From Methanobacteriota archaeon (GTDB lineage: Archaea; Hydrothermarchaeota; Hydrothermarchaeia; Hydrothermarchaeales; BMS3B), in contig QIGD01000019.1 of assembly GCA_003229935.1 (NCBI GenBank), forward strand, positions 1 through 13,548: a DNA stretch of 13,548 nucleotides, written 5' to 3'. Numbering within the stretch: position 1 is the stretch's first letter; every line of letters starts with the position of its first letter. This document shows positions 1 through 6,673 of the stretch, in pieces. The position numbers and the translations under genes are program-made. The notes under the pieces are model-generated. The model was not told the DNA's origin, did no database searches, and saw nothing but the letters and a program-made list of their open reading frames with translations.

Positions 1-2
1 TG

Positions 3-1073
3 GAAAAGAGGAAAATTATATTAACATACAAGATTAGGCATCATCGCAATTTTGAGCTGGAACTTTCAAAGGCACGGCAAGTAGCAAAAATTGCATTAAA
101 AACAAGGACGAGGAGTTCTGCTGATGTCAGACATATTGGTCTCAAGTTAATGATAGCCAATCAGATACTGCGAAAATATGCAAATAATTTAAAGGCAAAA
201 CATGTCACTAAAGTTGTTCTAACAGTACCAAACCAAGGTATTAAGGTTGATAAGGAAAGCAGGAAGATTTGGATACCCTCTTTGAAACTCAACCTTAAAT
301 ATCAATTCAGTAATGATTTTGAAAAGGTAAATCAAATTGAAATAGATAAAGAGTATGCTTTTATATCTGTATCTCTTCCAGATGTTGAAGGATATAAAAC
401 AGAAAATTATATAGGGGTGGATTTGAATACCACTGCTCATTGTGCTGTTGTTGGAAATCCTACTACAGGCAAGGTTTTTAAAATGGGTAAAATGGCATAT
501 CAGATTCATAAGAAATACAAGAATATCAGGAGGGGTTTGCAAAAAAAGGGTAAGTACAGAAAGGTTGAGCAAATCAGAAATCGTGAGCAGAGGATTAAAG
601 TGGCTAAGATTCACAGACATATCAGACAGCAGAGAGCAGATTTTCATCAAAAACTTAGCAAAGAGCTGGTAACGAAATACGATTTTATAGCATTTGAAGA
701 TTTAAAGATAAAAAACATGATGAAAAATCATCATTTAGCAAAAAGTATATCAGAGGTGTCATGGAATATGTTACAATCGTCCACTGCGTACAAGGCAGAA
801 TGGGCTGGTAAAGTAGTAACCTTTGTAAATCATAAAAACACGTCTCAAGAATGTAGCAGGTGTGGTAGAATAGTCAGGAAAAACCTTAATATTAAAATAC
901 ACAACTGCCCTTACTGTGGGTTAGTTCTTGATAGACACGTTAATGCTGCAATAAATATATTACACAGAGGATTGAAAAAAGTAGGGTTGGGATACACCGA
1001 TTTTATGCCTGTTCGAGGTCCAGTACAAGATAGACCTATGACTCAGGAAGTCCACGACTTTAATCGTGGGTAG
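3..1073 (+). CDS. tnpB: TnpB, RNA-guided nuclease of an IS200/IS605-type element (5' end outside window)
   Basis: TnpB proteins are RuvC-like nucleases guided by an RNA made from the element's right end. The reading frame is open from the first bases of the window, so the ATG at 150 is internal. The true start is probably only a few codons upstream, because the residues from base 18 on (ILTYKIRHHRNFELELSKAR) look like the start of this TnpB subgroup. Counting from the ATG at 150, the RuvC acidic residues are D91 (GVDLN), E183 (FEDL) and D261 (LDRHVNAAI). The zinc ribbon cysteines are C235, C238, C253 and C256. All key residues are present, so the nuclease may be active. No tnpA lies in the window, as in stand-alone IS1341-like elements. 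The last codons run through the right-end hairpin, which is typical. It is co-directional with the glutamate synthase operon that starts 38 bp downstream. Confidence 0.93.
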   Translation, partial: EKRKIILTYKIRHHRNFELELSKARQVAKIALKTRTRSSADVRHIGLKLMIANQILRKYANNLKAKHVTKVVLTVPNQGIKVDKESRKIWIPSLKLNLKYQFSNDFEKVNQIEIDKEYAFISVSLPDVEGYKTENYIGVDLNTTAHCAVVGNPTTGKVFKMGKMAYQIHKKYKNIRRGLQKKGKYRKVEQIRNREQRIKVAKIHRHIRQQRADFHQKLSKELVTKYDFIAFEDLKIKNMMKNHHLAKSISEVSWNMLQSSTAYKAEWAGKVVTFVNHKNTSQECSRCGRIVRKNLNIKIHNCPYCGLVLDRHVNAAINILHRGLKKVGLGYTDFMPVRGPVQDRPMTQEVHDFNRG

Positions 1074-1097
1074 TTCAATATTAGTTTATACCAGACT
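960..1097 (+). ncRNA. Possible omega RNA of TnpB: 3' part of tnpB, right-end hairpin and adjacent guide
   Basis: In characterised TnpB systems the guide RNA (omega RNA) is transcribed from the 3' end of tnpB through the right end. The first ~16-20 bases of flanking DNA act as the guide. Here the right end seems to finish near 1077 (TAGTTCA), so the guide would be about 1078-1097, which reads into the glutamate synthase leader and its TATA-like box. This is inferred from family knowledge and the visible hairpin. The 5' boundary is arbitrary and no promoter or processing site for this RNA is visible. Confidence 0.3.
1051..1077 (+). mobile_element. Right end (RE) hairpin of the IS200/IS605-type element
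   Basis: CCACGA (1052-1057) pairs with TCGTGG (1064-1069) around a CTTTAA loop, followed by GTAGTTCA. A short imperfect palindrome overlapping the tnpB stop and followed by a TAGTTCA-like tail is the usual form of IS200/IS605 right ends, where single-stranded hairpins are recognised by TnpA. The tnpB stop lies inside this tail (1071-1073). A near-identical copy is at 6646-6672. Confidence 0.8.
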
Positions 1098-1104
1098 CGA
1101 GAGG
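1085..1104 (+). promoter_or_regulatory. TATA-like box and Shine-Dalgarno site of the glutamate synthase operon
   Basis: TTTATA at 1085-1090 lies about 25 bp before the ATG at 1112, the spacing of a leaderless archaeal promoter. Yet GAGAGG at 1099-1104 is a Shine-Dalgarno-like site 7 nt before the ATG, which would only be useful on a longer leader. The signals conflict, so transcription may also start further upstream, inside the element. Confidence 0.4.
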
Positions 1105-1111
1105 AATTATT

Positions 1112-2191
1112 ATGTGTGGATTAGGTGGAATATTCAATCTAACAGGAAAAGGGATATCTGGGAGAGATATTACTATAATGGCATCAATGATGAAGGACAG
1201 GTATGATGGAAGAGGGGGGGGATTTGCTGCCTATGGTATATACCCTAAGTACAGAGAATATTATGCATTTCATCTCTTCTTTAAAGATGAAGAGGCAAAG
1301 GAGGTTACAGAAGAGTTCCTGAAAGACAGAGTAGCTATAATCAAGGATGAAGAGGTGCCAATGAGGAATATAAAGGAGATTCCCAGAGAGCAGATAGTAT
1401 GGCGCTATTTTGTTGAAGTACCTCATAAATTCAAAAGTAAGGCTGATTATCTGAAGCGTGAGCAGGATTATATAATTGATACTGTTTTTACAATTAATGA
1501 TGAGATTGATGGTGCCTTTGTTGCAAGTAGCGGTAAAAATATGGGTGTTTTCAAGGCAGCAGGTATGCCCCAGGATGTGGCAAGACTCTTCAAAATTGAG
1601 AAATATAATGCCTACTCATGGATTACCCACGGAAGATTTCCTACAAATACACCAGGATGGTGGGGCGGTGCACATCCCTTTAATATACTTGACTGGTGTG
1701 TTGTACACAATGGCGAGATAAGCAGTTACGGCACAAACAGGCGATATCTTGAGAGCTTTGGCTATAAATGCAGGCTTTTGACAGATACCGAAGTTGTTGC
1801 TTATCTCTTTGACCTTCTGGTGAGAAAGCAGAAGCTGAGTATTAAAACTGCTGCAACAGCCCTGACGCCACCCTTCTGGAGTCAGATTGATAGAATGCCG
1901 GAGCCTATGAAGACAAAATTGACAGCTCTGAGAATGACATATGCACCTGCAATGCTAAATGGCCCCTTTGCGATAATAGTAACCAATGCCGAGACTATGA
2001 TTGGGCTGAATGACAGAATAAAATTGAGACCTCTCATGGTAGGAAAAAGGGAAGATTTTGTATATCTTGCAAGTGAAGAGGCTGCTATAAGAGAGGTATC
2101 CCCCGAGCTGGACAGGCTCTGGGCTCCCAGAGCAGGTAACCCAGTTATTGCCAGATTGAACGGTGATGTAAAGGAAGAGATTATACATTAA
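1112..2191 (+). CDS. Glutamate synthase, class II glutamine amidotransferase subunit (GltB1-like)
   Basis: This subunit hydrolyses glutamine and passes ammonia to the synthase subunit, which makes glutamate from 2-oxoglutarate. The protein is 359 aa. It begins MCGLGG, so Cys2 becomes the N-terminal nucleophile after methionine removal. Further family marks are GRFPTNT (residues 174-180, substrate-binding arginine), a following GAHPFN, and HNGEI (199-203, oxyanion-hole Asn/Gly). The length and the 60-aa insert after residue 50 fit the stand-alone archaeal version rather than the amino-terminal domain of the ~1500-aa bacterial GltB. It is first in a three-gene operon, 9 bp before the next start. 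The Cys2 position fixes the ATG start. Confidence in family is high; the split gene naming varies between genomes, so no symbol is given. Confidence 0.93.
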   Translation: MCGLGGIFNLTGKGISGRDITIMASMMKDRYDGRGGGFAAYGIYPKYREYYAFHLFFKDEEAKEVTEEFLKDRVAIIKDEEVPMRNIKEIPREQIVWRYFVEVPHKFKSKADYLKREQDYIIDTVFTINDEIDGAFVASSGKNMGVFKAAGMPQDVARLFKIEKYNAYSWITHGRFPTNTPGWWGGAHPFNILDWCVVHNGEISSYGTNRRYLESFGYKCRLLTDTEVVAYLFDLLVRKQKLSIKTAATALTPPFWSQIDRMPEPMKTKLTALRMTYAPAMLNGPFAIIVTNAETMIGLNDRIKLRPLMVGKREDFVYLASEEAAIREVSPELDRLWAPRAGNPVIARLNGDVKEEIIH

Positions 2192-2200
2192 GGTGATTTT

Positions 2201-3712
2201 ATGGTTTGGAAAAATTTTCCTCCAGACTTCTATGTCAGAGTTGACAAAGAGCTTTGCATAAATTGTATGAGGTGCATAAAAGAGTGCTCCTTTGGTGTGC
2301 ATGAATATGACAGGAAGAAGGAGTTGTGGAAGAGGCATCATGAGAAATGTGTCGGCTGCTTACGGTGTGCAGCCATGTGCCCAGCCAAGGCAATAAATAT
2401 AGAAAAGAGCAGAATGGAGTATTCTCCTCATCCTGTATGGACAAATAAAGTTAGAAAGGATATAAAGATGCAGGCAGAAACTGGGGGAGTTATTCTGACA
2501 GCTATGGGGAACGAAGTGCCCTATCTGAGCTACTTCGATCATCTTGTGCTTGATGCCTGTCAGGTCACAAATCCAAGTATAGACCCTCTCAGAGAACCCA
2601 TGGAACTCAGAACATTCATAGGCAGAAAGTCGGAGAGGTTTGATCTTGAAGAGGACAGCGGAGCAAGCCTCAAAACAGAGATAGCTCCGAATCTGAAGCT
2701 TGAAACACCTATAATGTTTGCACATATGAGTTATGGCAGTATAAGCATTGAGGCTCAGCTTAGCATGGCAAGGGCTGCCAGTAAAATTGGAACCTTCATG
2801 GGCACTGGTGAAGGAGGTATGCATAAAGACCTGTATCAATATGCTGACCACATCATAACCCAAGTCGCCTCTGGAAGATTTGCTGTTCATGAGGAGTATC
2901 TTAAGAGAGGGGCTGCAATTGAGATAAAGATAGGTCAGGGTGCAAAACCAGGTATAGGAGGGCATCTACCTGGAAAAAAGGTGACTAAGGAAATTTCCGA
3001 GACAAGAATGATTCCCGAGGGCAGTGACGCTATTTCACCTGCACCTCATCATGATATATACAGTATTGAAGACCTATCACGATTGATATATGCTCTGAAA
3101 GAGGCTACTAGGTATAAAAAACCAGTATTTGTAAAAATTGCTGCAGTGCACAATGTTGCTCCTATAGCTGTCGGTGTAATTAGAGCTGGAGCAGATGCTG
3201 TTGTTCTGGATGGCTTCAGAGGTGGTACAGGGGCAGCACCACAGGTACACAGAGACCACCATGGTATACCTCTGGAGGTAGCTATTGCAACTGTTGACAG
3301 AAGGCTCAGAGAAGAGGGAATAAGACACTGGGGCAGTATTATAGCAAGTGGTGGAATAAGGTGCAGTGCAGACGTTGCAAAGGCAATAGCTCTTGGTGCA
3401 GATGCTATTTATATTGGTACTGGTGCGCTGGTTGCCATGGGATGCACAGTGTGCAAGAAGTGTTATACTGGCAAATGCCCCTGGGGAATTGCAACACAGA
3501 TTCCTGAACTGAGAAAGCGCCTGAACCCTGATGAAGGAGCAAAAAGAGCAGCTAACCTTCTTGAAGCTTGGAGTCATGAACTTAAAGAGATTCTCGGGGC
3601 ACTGGGTTTGAACTCTATTGAGAGTCTCAGAGGAAACAGAGACAGGCTGAGAGGTGTGGGTCTGAATGAGATTGACCTTGAAATTCTCGGTGTTAAACCA
3701 GCAGGGTGGTAG
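2201..3712 (+). CDS. Glutamate synthase, ferredoxin + FMN-binding synthase subunit (GltB2-like)
   Basis: This is the catalytic subunit, where iminoglutarate formed from 2-oxoglutarate and ammonia is reduced to glutamate on FMN. Residues 19-29 (CxxCxxCxxxC) and 50-60 (CxxCxxCxxxCP) form a two-[4Fe-4S] ferredoxin domain at the N-terminus. The rest (about 95-503) is the TIM-barrel synthase domain. It contains GTGEGGMH, the GGTGAAP stretch, an IASGGIR phosphate-binding loop and a [3Fe-4S]-type cluster at C415/C418/C421/C426. The fused ferredoxin implies electrons arrive through protein-bound clusters, from ferredoxin or an unlinked partner. No NADPH-oxidising beta subunit (GltD) is present here. 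AGGTGAT, an excellent match to the archaeal anti-Shine-Dalgarno, sits just before the ATG. The length of 503 aa is normal for the archaeal form. Confidence 0.95.
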   Translation: MVWKNFPPDFYVRVDKELCINCMRCIKECSFGVHEYDRKKELWKRHHEKCVGCLRCAAMCPAKAINIEKSRMEYSPHPVWTNKVRKDIKMQAETGGVILTAMGNEVPYLSYFDHLVLDACQVTNPSIDPLREPMELRTFIGRKSERFDLEEDSGASLKTEIAPNLKLETPIMFAHMSYGSISIEAQLSMARAASKIGTFMGTGEGGMHKDLYQYADHIITQVASGRFAVHEEYLKRGAAIEIKIGQGAKPGIGGHLPGKKVTKEISETRMIPEGSDAISPAPHHDIYSIEDLSRLIYALKEATRYKKPVFVKIAAVHNVAPIAVGVIRAGADAVVLDGFRGGTGAAPQVHRDHHGIPLEVAIATVDRRLREEGIRHWGSIIASGGIRCSADVAKAIALGADAIYIGTGALVAMGCTVCKKCYTGKCPWGIATQIPELRKRLNPDEGAKRAANLLEAWSHELKEILGALGLNSIESLRGNRDRLRGVGLNEIDLEILGVKPAGW

Positions 3713-3714
3713 AA

Positions 3715-4512
3715 ATGCTTCAGGAGTTTAAGAAGATAATCAGGGAAGAGGAAGACTTTGTTATAATAGATGCCAAGGGAATATACTATAGAGAGCTAAA
3801 TGAACTAATAAATGAACTCATTCTCAATGGCTCAAAGAAGTTCAGAATTCTCAATGTAAATGGTCAGAGATTTATTGCAGATGGCCTGAGAGGGGGTTAT
3901 TATATTGAAATTTATGGCACTGCCGGTGATGACCTTGGAGGCTTTGCCAATGGCCCAACTATAGTTATTCATGGAGATATACAGGATGGCGCAGGGAATA
4001 CAATGAACGAGGGTAAAATTATAGTGCATGGTTCGGGCACAGATATTATAGGCCACAGTATGCGCGGAGGTAAGATTTTTGTGAAAGGTGAGGTGGGCTA
4101 CCGTGTTGGTATTCACATGAAGGAGTATAAGGAGCAGATACCTGTTATAGTTGTGGGTGCCACTGCTGGAGACTTTCTGGGTGAATATATGGCAGGAGGT
4201 AGAATTATAATCCTCGGCCTTGAAAAGCGCCCTGAGGTAGAAGATATCGTCGGTGACTGGATAGGTACTGGAATTCATGGCGGAGCTATATATATAAGGG
4301 GGGTTATCACCAAAGATAAGCTTGGATATTCTGCAAACATTAAAGAAATTGATGAGAATGACAGGAAGATTATAGAGAAGAATGTCAGAGAATTTTGCTC
4401 ATATTTTGGTCTTGATGCAGATGAGATTCTGAAATCTAAGTTTACAAAAATAGCCCCGATATCACGCAATCCCTTTGCAGCAATGTACAGCGATTCCAGA
4501 GAGAATAAGTAG
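3715..4512 (+). CDS. Glutamate synthase, GXGXG beta-helix subunit (GltB3-like)
   Basis: This corresponds to the C-terminal alpha domain of bacterial GltB, a right-handed beta-helix with a structural role and a place at the ammonia tunnel. The protein (about 265 aa) has the repeated glycine pattern of the GXGXG family: GLRGGYY, GTAGDDLGGFANG, GDIQDGAGNTMNEG, GSGTDIIGHSMRGG, GATAGDFLGEYMAGG. The same fold occurs in formylmethanofuran dehydrogenase subunit C, but the position directly after the synthase gene supports glutamate synthase. I chose ATG 3715, 2 nt after the previous stop, with GGTGG upstream. A GTG at 3706, overlapping that stop, is an alternative adding 3 residues. The tight junction suggests translational coupling. 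Confidence 0.9.
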   Translation: MLQEFKKIIREEEDFVIIDAKGIYYRELNELINELILNGSKKFRILNVNGQRFIADGLRGGYYIEIYGTAGDDLGGFANGPTIVIHGDIQDGAGNTMNEGKIIVHGSGTDIIGHSMRGGKIFVKGEVGYRVGIHMKEYKEQIPVIVVGATAGDFLGEYMAGGRIIILGLEKRPEVEDIVGDWIGTGIHGGAIYIRGVITKDKLGYSANIKEIDENDRKIIEKNVREFCSYFGLDADEILKSKFTKIAPISRNPFAAMYSDSRENK

Positions 4513-4518
4513 ATATTG

Positions 4519-4524
4519 TTTTTT
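4519..4524 (+). terminator. Oligo-T terminator of the glutamate synthase operon
   Basis: Six T residues start 7 bases after the last stop, in the short gap between convergent genes. T-runs without a strong hairpin are the usual intrinsic terminators in archaea. Confidence 0.4.
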
Positions 4525-5201
4525 CAAAAATTATAACCAAGAAAAGCAGCTAAAATAGCTGTAGCATTCAGAGAAGCATGAGCAATTATGACAATAAACA
4601 GTGAATCCTTCTTCTCATAGGTATAAGCTAAAATAGCCCCTAGAATGGAAATAGCTATAAAGGAGGATACATCCAGATGGGCAGCACCGAAGTAAATACC
4701 ATTAAGTATGGCAGCTGGCCCTACGGAAAGCTTTCTTCTCATGGCACTGAACATATATCCCCTGAAGTATATTTCTTCACTCACAGGAGCTATTACTGCT
4801 CCAATGAAGAATAGAAGGAAGAAGCTCTTTATGGATGTTGCTGTAGCCTTCAGGAGAACCTCTTGAGTTTCACTAGGCTCTATAAACCTGTCTGTAACCG
4901 AGATAACACCATGCTCAACTACAAGAAGAAGAACCGCAAGGCCTAGACCGAGGAGAAGGTTGTGCTTGCTTATCTTTAAAAGTTCTCCGAGTTTTATTTT
5001 TCTCCTTCTCATTGCAAGGTATGTGAGTATAATAAGAGTCAGGGAAAAGAAACTCTGAATAGCTAGGAAGGCATAGGAGTTAAAATATTCTTTCATATTA
5101 TTTATACCAATATTTCTTATCACATTCAAACCTAGACCATAGGCTATAATATAGGTGGCAACAAAAATCAGAACTCCTTCTTTCAGGCTAAGGTTTCTCA
5201 T
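4524..5201 (-). CDS. CPBP-family (CAAX/Abi-type) intramembrane metalloprotease
   Basis: A 225-aa membrane protein with about six to seven hydrophobic segments (roughly residues 8-28, 42-63, 80-100, 124-140, 162-178, 180-195, 200-222). The family signature is complete: EExxxR at 142-147 (EEIYFR), FGAAH with H175, and HxxxN at H208/N212. These correspond to the glutamates, histidines and asparagine of the catalytic site in Rce1-like proteases. Bacterial relatives process bacteriocins or phage-defence substrates and eukaryotic ones cleave CAAX prenyl proteins. The archaeal substrate is unknown and nothing nearby suggests one. It has no Shine-Dalgarno site, but a TATA-like box 25 bp upstream fits a leaderless mRNA. 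It converges on the glutamate synthase operon with an 11-bp gap. Confidence 0.9.
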   Translation of the reverse strand: MRNLSLKEGVLIFVATYIIAYGLGLNVIRNIGINNMKEYFNSYAFLAIQSFFSLTLIILTYLAMRRRKIKLGELLKISKHNLLLGLGLAVLLLVVEHGVISVTDRFIEPSETQEVLLKATATSIKSFFLLFFIGAVIAPVSEEIYFRGYMFSAMRRKLSVGPAAILNGIYFGAAHLDVSSFIAISILGAILAYTYEKKDSLFIVIIAHASLNATAILAAFLGYNF

Positions 5202-5208
5202 AGAAAAA

Positions 5209-5230
5209 GATATATTCTCTTTATTTATAA
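5209..5230. promoter_or_regulatory. Interleaved divergent promoters (CPBP protease / cbiL)
   Basis: Only 36 bp separate the two divergent ATGs (5201 on minus, 5238 on plus). GATATATTC at 5209-5217 lies ~25 bp before the plus ATG. TTATAAATAA (complement of 5221-5230) lies ~25 bp before the minus ATG. Each TATA box therefore sits inside the other gene's initiation region, and both mRNAs would be leaderless. Occupancy by TBP/TFB should be mutually exclusive. Confidence 0.6.
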
Positions 5231-5237
5231 TAACCTT

Positions 5238-5921
5238 ATGCCAAAACTTTATGGAATAGGTGTGGGACCTGGTGACCCGGAGCTTATGACATTAAAAGCA
5301 TTGAAGATTCTCGAGAGAGTTGAGATACTCTTTGTACCCAAATCAGGAGTCGGTTTATGTATTGCTCTGGACATTGTGAAGAAAGCCATTAATAAGGATT
5401 TCAGGATTGTCAAGCTTTATTTCCCCATGACAAAAGATAAAAGAAAGCTGGAAGAGCACTGGGATATAGCTTCAAAAGCTGTTGAAGAAGCTCTGAAGGA
5501 TGGCAGTGAAGGAGCATTTATAACTCTTGGTGACCCCCTTTTCTACTCAACCTTCAGCTATCTCATGCCAAGAATTTTAGACCTCGGGATTGATATTGAA
5601 GTTATTCCTGGAGTGACAAGTATAAGTTCGTGCTCTGCTTCCCATAGAATCACTCTTGTGGCAGGCGATGAGAAGCTGGCTGTGATCCCTGCTGCCTATG
5701 GGTTAGAGAATCTTGAGCATATAGCTGAAGAATTTGATACTGTGGTACTGATAAAGGTTTCTAGGAATTACAATAAGATAGTGGATAAGATTAAGGAGCT
5801 TGGCCTCGAGGAGAAAGCCCTTTTTATGAGCCGGTGCGGAGGTGAGGGCTTCAGGGCAGAAAGATTGGAGGAAAAAGGTGAAAGGAATGTTGATTATCTT
5901 TCAATGATTATAATCAGGTGA
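5238..5921 (+). CDS. cbiL: Cobalt-factor II / precorrin-2 C20-methyltransferase
   Basis: This enzyme transfers a methyl group from S-adenosylmethionine to C20 of the corrin precursor, in the early anaerobic cobalamin pathway. The 227-aa protein is a typical tetrapyrrole methylase: GIGVGPGDPEL (residues 6-16) is the N-terminal glycine-rich motif, TLGDPLFYST (96-105) the central SAM-binding loop, and IPGVTSIS (123-130) the next conserved motif. The length and the spacing FVPK at 32-35 fit CbiL/CobI rather than other CbiF/CbiH-type paralogues. In an archaeon the cobalt-first (CbiL) substrate is expected. It stands alone, with no other cob/cbi genes in the window. It is probably read from its own leaderless promoter and ends in a T-run. 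Confidence 0.9.
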   Translation: MPKLYGIGVGPGDPELMTLKALKILERVEILFVPKSGVGLCIALDIVKKAINKDFRIVKLYFPMTKDKRKLEEHWDIASKAVEEALKDGSEGAFITLGDPLFYSTFSYLMPRILDLGIDIEVIPGVTSISSCSASHRITLVAGDEKLAVIPAAYGLENLEHIAEEFDTVVLIKVSRNYNKIVDKIKELGLEEKALFMSRCGGEGFRAERLEEKGERNVDYLSMIIIR

Positions 5922-5929
5922 ATGCACAT

Positions 5930-6673
5930 CTATATTTTTTTTATGTCATCTTCAGGGATTATATAGTGGACAAGGTCAAAAATCTTCTCTGCTTTTTTGA
6001 TAATACTCCTGTCGCCTGAGCAGGGTATACCAGAGCATCTTAAAACCATGGCATCACCCTGCTTTACAGCTACTGCTTTTAAAGGAATGTTATATCTCTT
6101 TGCTTTCTCCATAAAATAGGATGATAGCTGGCCGCTGAAGCTCACTCCAGAGTCAAAGAAAACTTTTACCTCTCTCACCCTCAGCTCTTTGTTTGCCTTT
6201 AAAATCATTTCCACAGCTTTCTCTGTTATTTTACTAAATTTGTACTTTCCATAAACGCCTGAAATGTCTCTGAGAAAGCCGTCATCACAGAGTATGACCT
6301 CCTTACCCTTAAGATAACTTTCCACAGTTATGAGCACATTATAGCCATCTATACATAGCTTTTTACCTTCAAGCTCCTTATCAGAAACAAGCCTGTTTCT
6401 ATGCACAAGAACATCCCTCTTTGAGAATATGCACCTGTAGAGGAGATTTCTTTCTCTACTGTTTAGATTATATCTGTTTCCCACAATGCTTATAGATTGC
6501 TCTCTTGAGTAACACCTATCTAAGAGGTATCTCAGGTCAAGACTGGCATCTTTCAATTTAAAATTAATTTTCTGCACGTTTATAATATTCTTCTTCTGGT
6601 TCTTCTTCTTTTTGGAAAGTCTTTTATGACAAACATCGCAGAAAACCAACGACTTTAGTCGTGGGTATTTCAC
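5930..6673 (-). CDS. DUF434/DUF5616 family protein, possible NYN/PIN-like nuclease fold
   Basis: A conserved archaeal protein of unknown function. Residues ~41-85 (LDLRYLLDRCYS, GNRYNL, ERNLLYR) match the DUF434 helical region. Residues ~105-245 hold IDGYN (D109), FFDSG (D174) and QGDA (D207), an acidic spacing reminiscent of NYN/PIN-type nucleases; that link is my inference. The GTG start at 6673 shares its first G with the TFB stop (TAGTG), so translation may depend on reinitiation. Residues 1-11 (MKYPRLKSLVF) are encoded by a mobile-element right-end hairpin and are not part of the family. The native start may be an internal GTG at 6577 (residue 33), which would leave 215 aa beginning just before the DUF434 region. 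Neither start has a strong Shine-Dalgarno site. It is the last gene of a four-gene minus-strand operon and converges on cbiL with an 8-bp gap. Confidence 0.82.
   Translation of the reverse strand: MKYPRLKSLVFCDVCHKRLSKKKKNQKKNIINVQKINFKLKDASLDLRYLLDRCYSREQSISIVGNRYNLNSRERNLLYRCIFSKRDVLVHRNRLVSDKELEGKKLCIDGYNVLITVESYLKGKEVILCDDGFLRDISGVYGKYKFSKITEKAVEMILKANKELRVREVKVFFDSGVSFSGQLSSYFMEKAKRYNIPLKAVAVKQGDAMVLRCSGIPCSGDRSIIKKAEKIFDLVHYIIPEDDIKKI
5935..5942 (+). terminator. Oligo-T terminator of cbiL
   Basis: Eight T residues begin 13 bases after the cbiL stop. They lie inside the last codons of the convergent DUF434 gene, where they encode lysines on the other strand. Confidence 0.45.
6646..6672 (+). 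mobile_element. Orphan IS200/IS605-type right-end hairpin at the TFB/DUF434 junction
   Basis: This 27-base stretch matches the tnpB right end at 1052-1077 in 24 of 26 aligned bases, with one extra A. ACGACT (6649-6654) pairs with AGTCGT (6657-6662), followed by GGGTATTTCA. The tail stops exactly before the base that ends the TFB stop codon. No tnpA or tnpB is attached, and the sequence before the hairpin does not resemble the end of tnpB. It is therefore a remnant or a minimal palindrome-type derivative of the same element family. Confidence 0.7.

Noticed and set aside
150..1073. ATG at 150 as the tnpB start
   Set aside because: The frame is open upstream to base 3 and the extra residues match the TnpB N-terminal region, so this ATG is internal.
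2360..2965. Long minus-strand open frame opposite the glutamate synthase gene
   Set aside because: Cysteine/histidine-rich antisense shadow of a clearly coding plus-strand gene.
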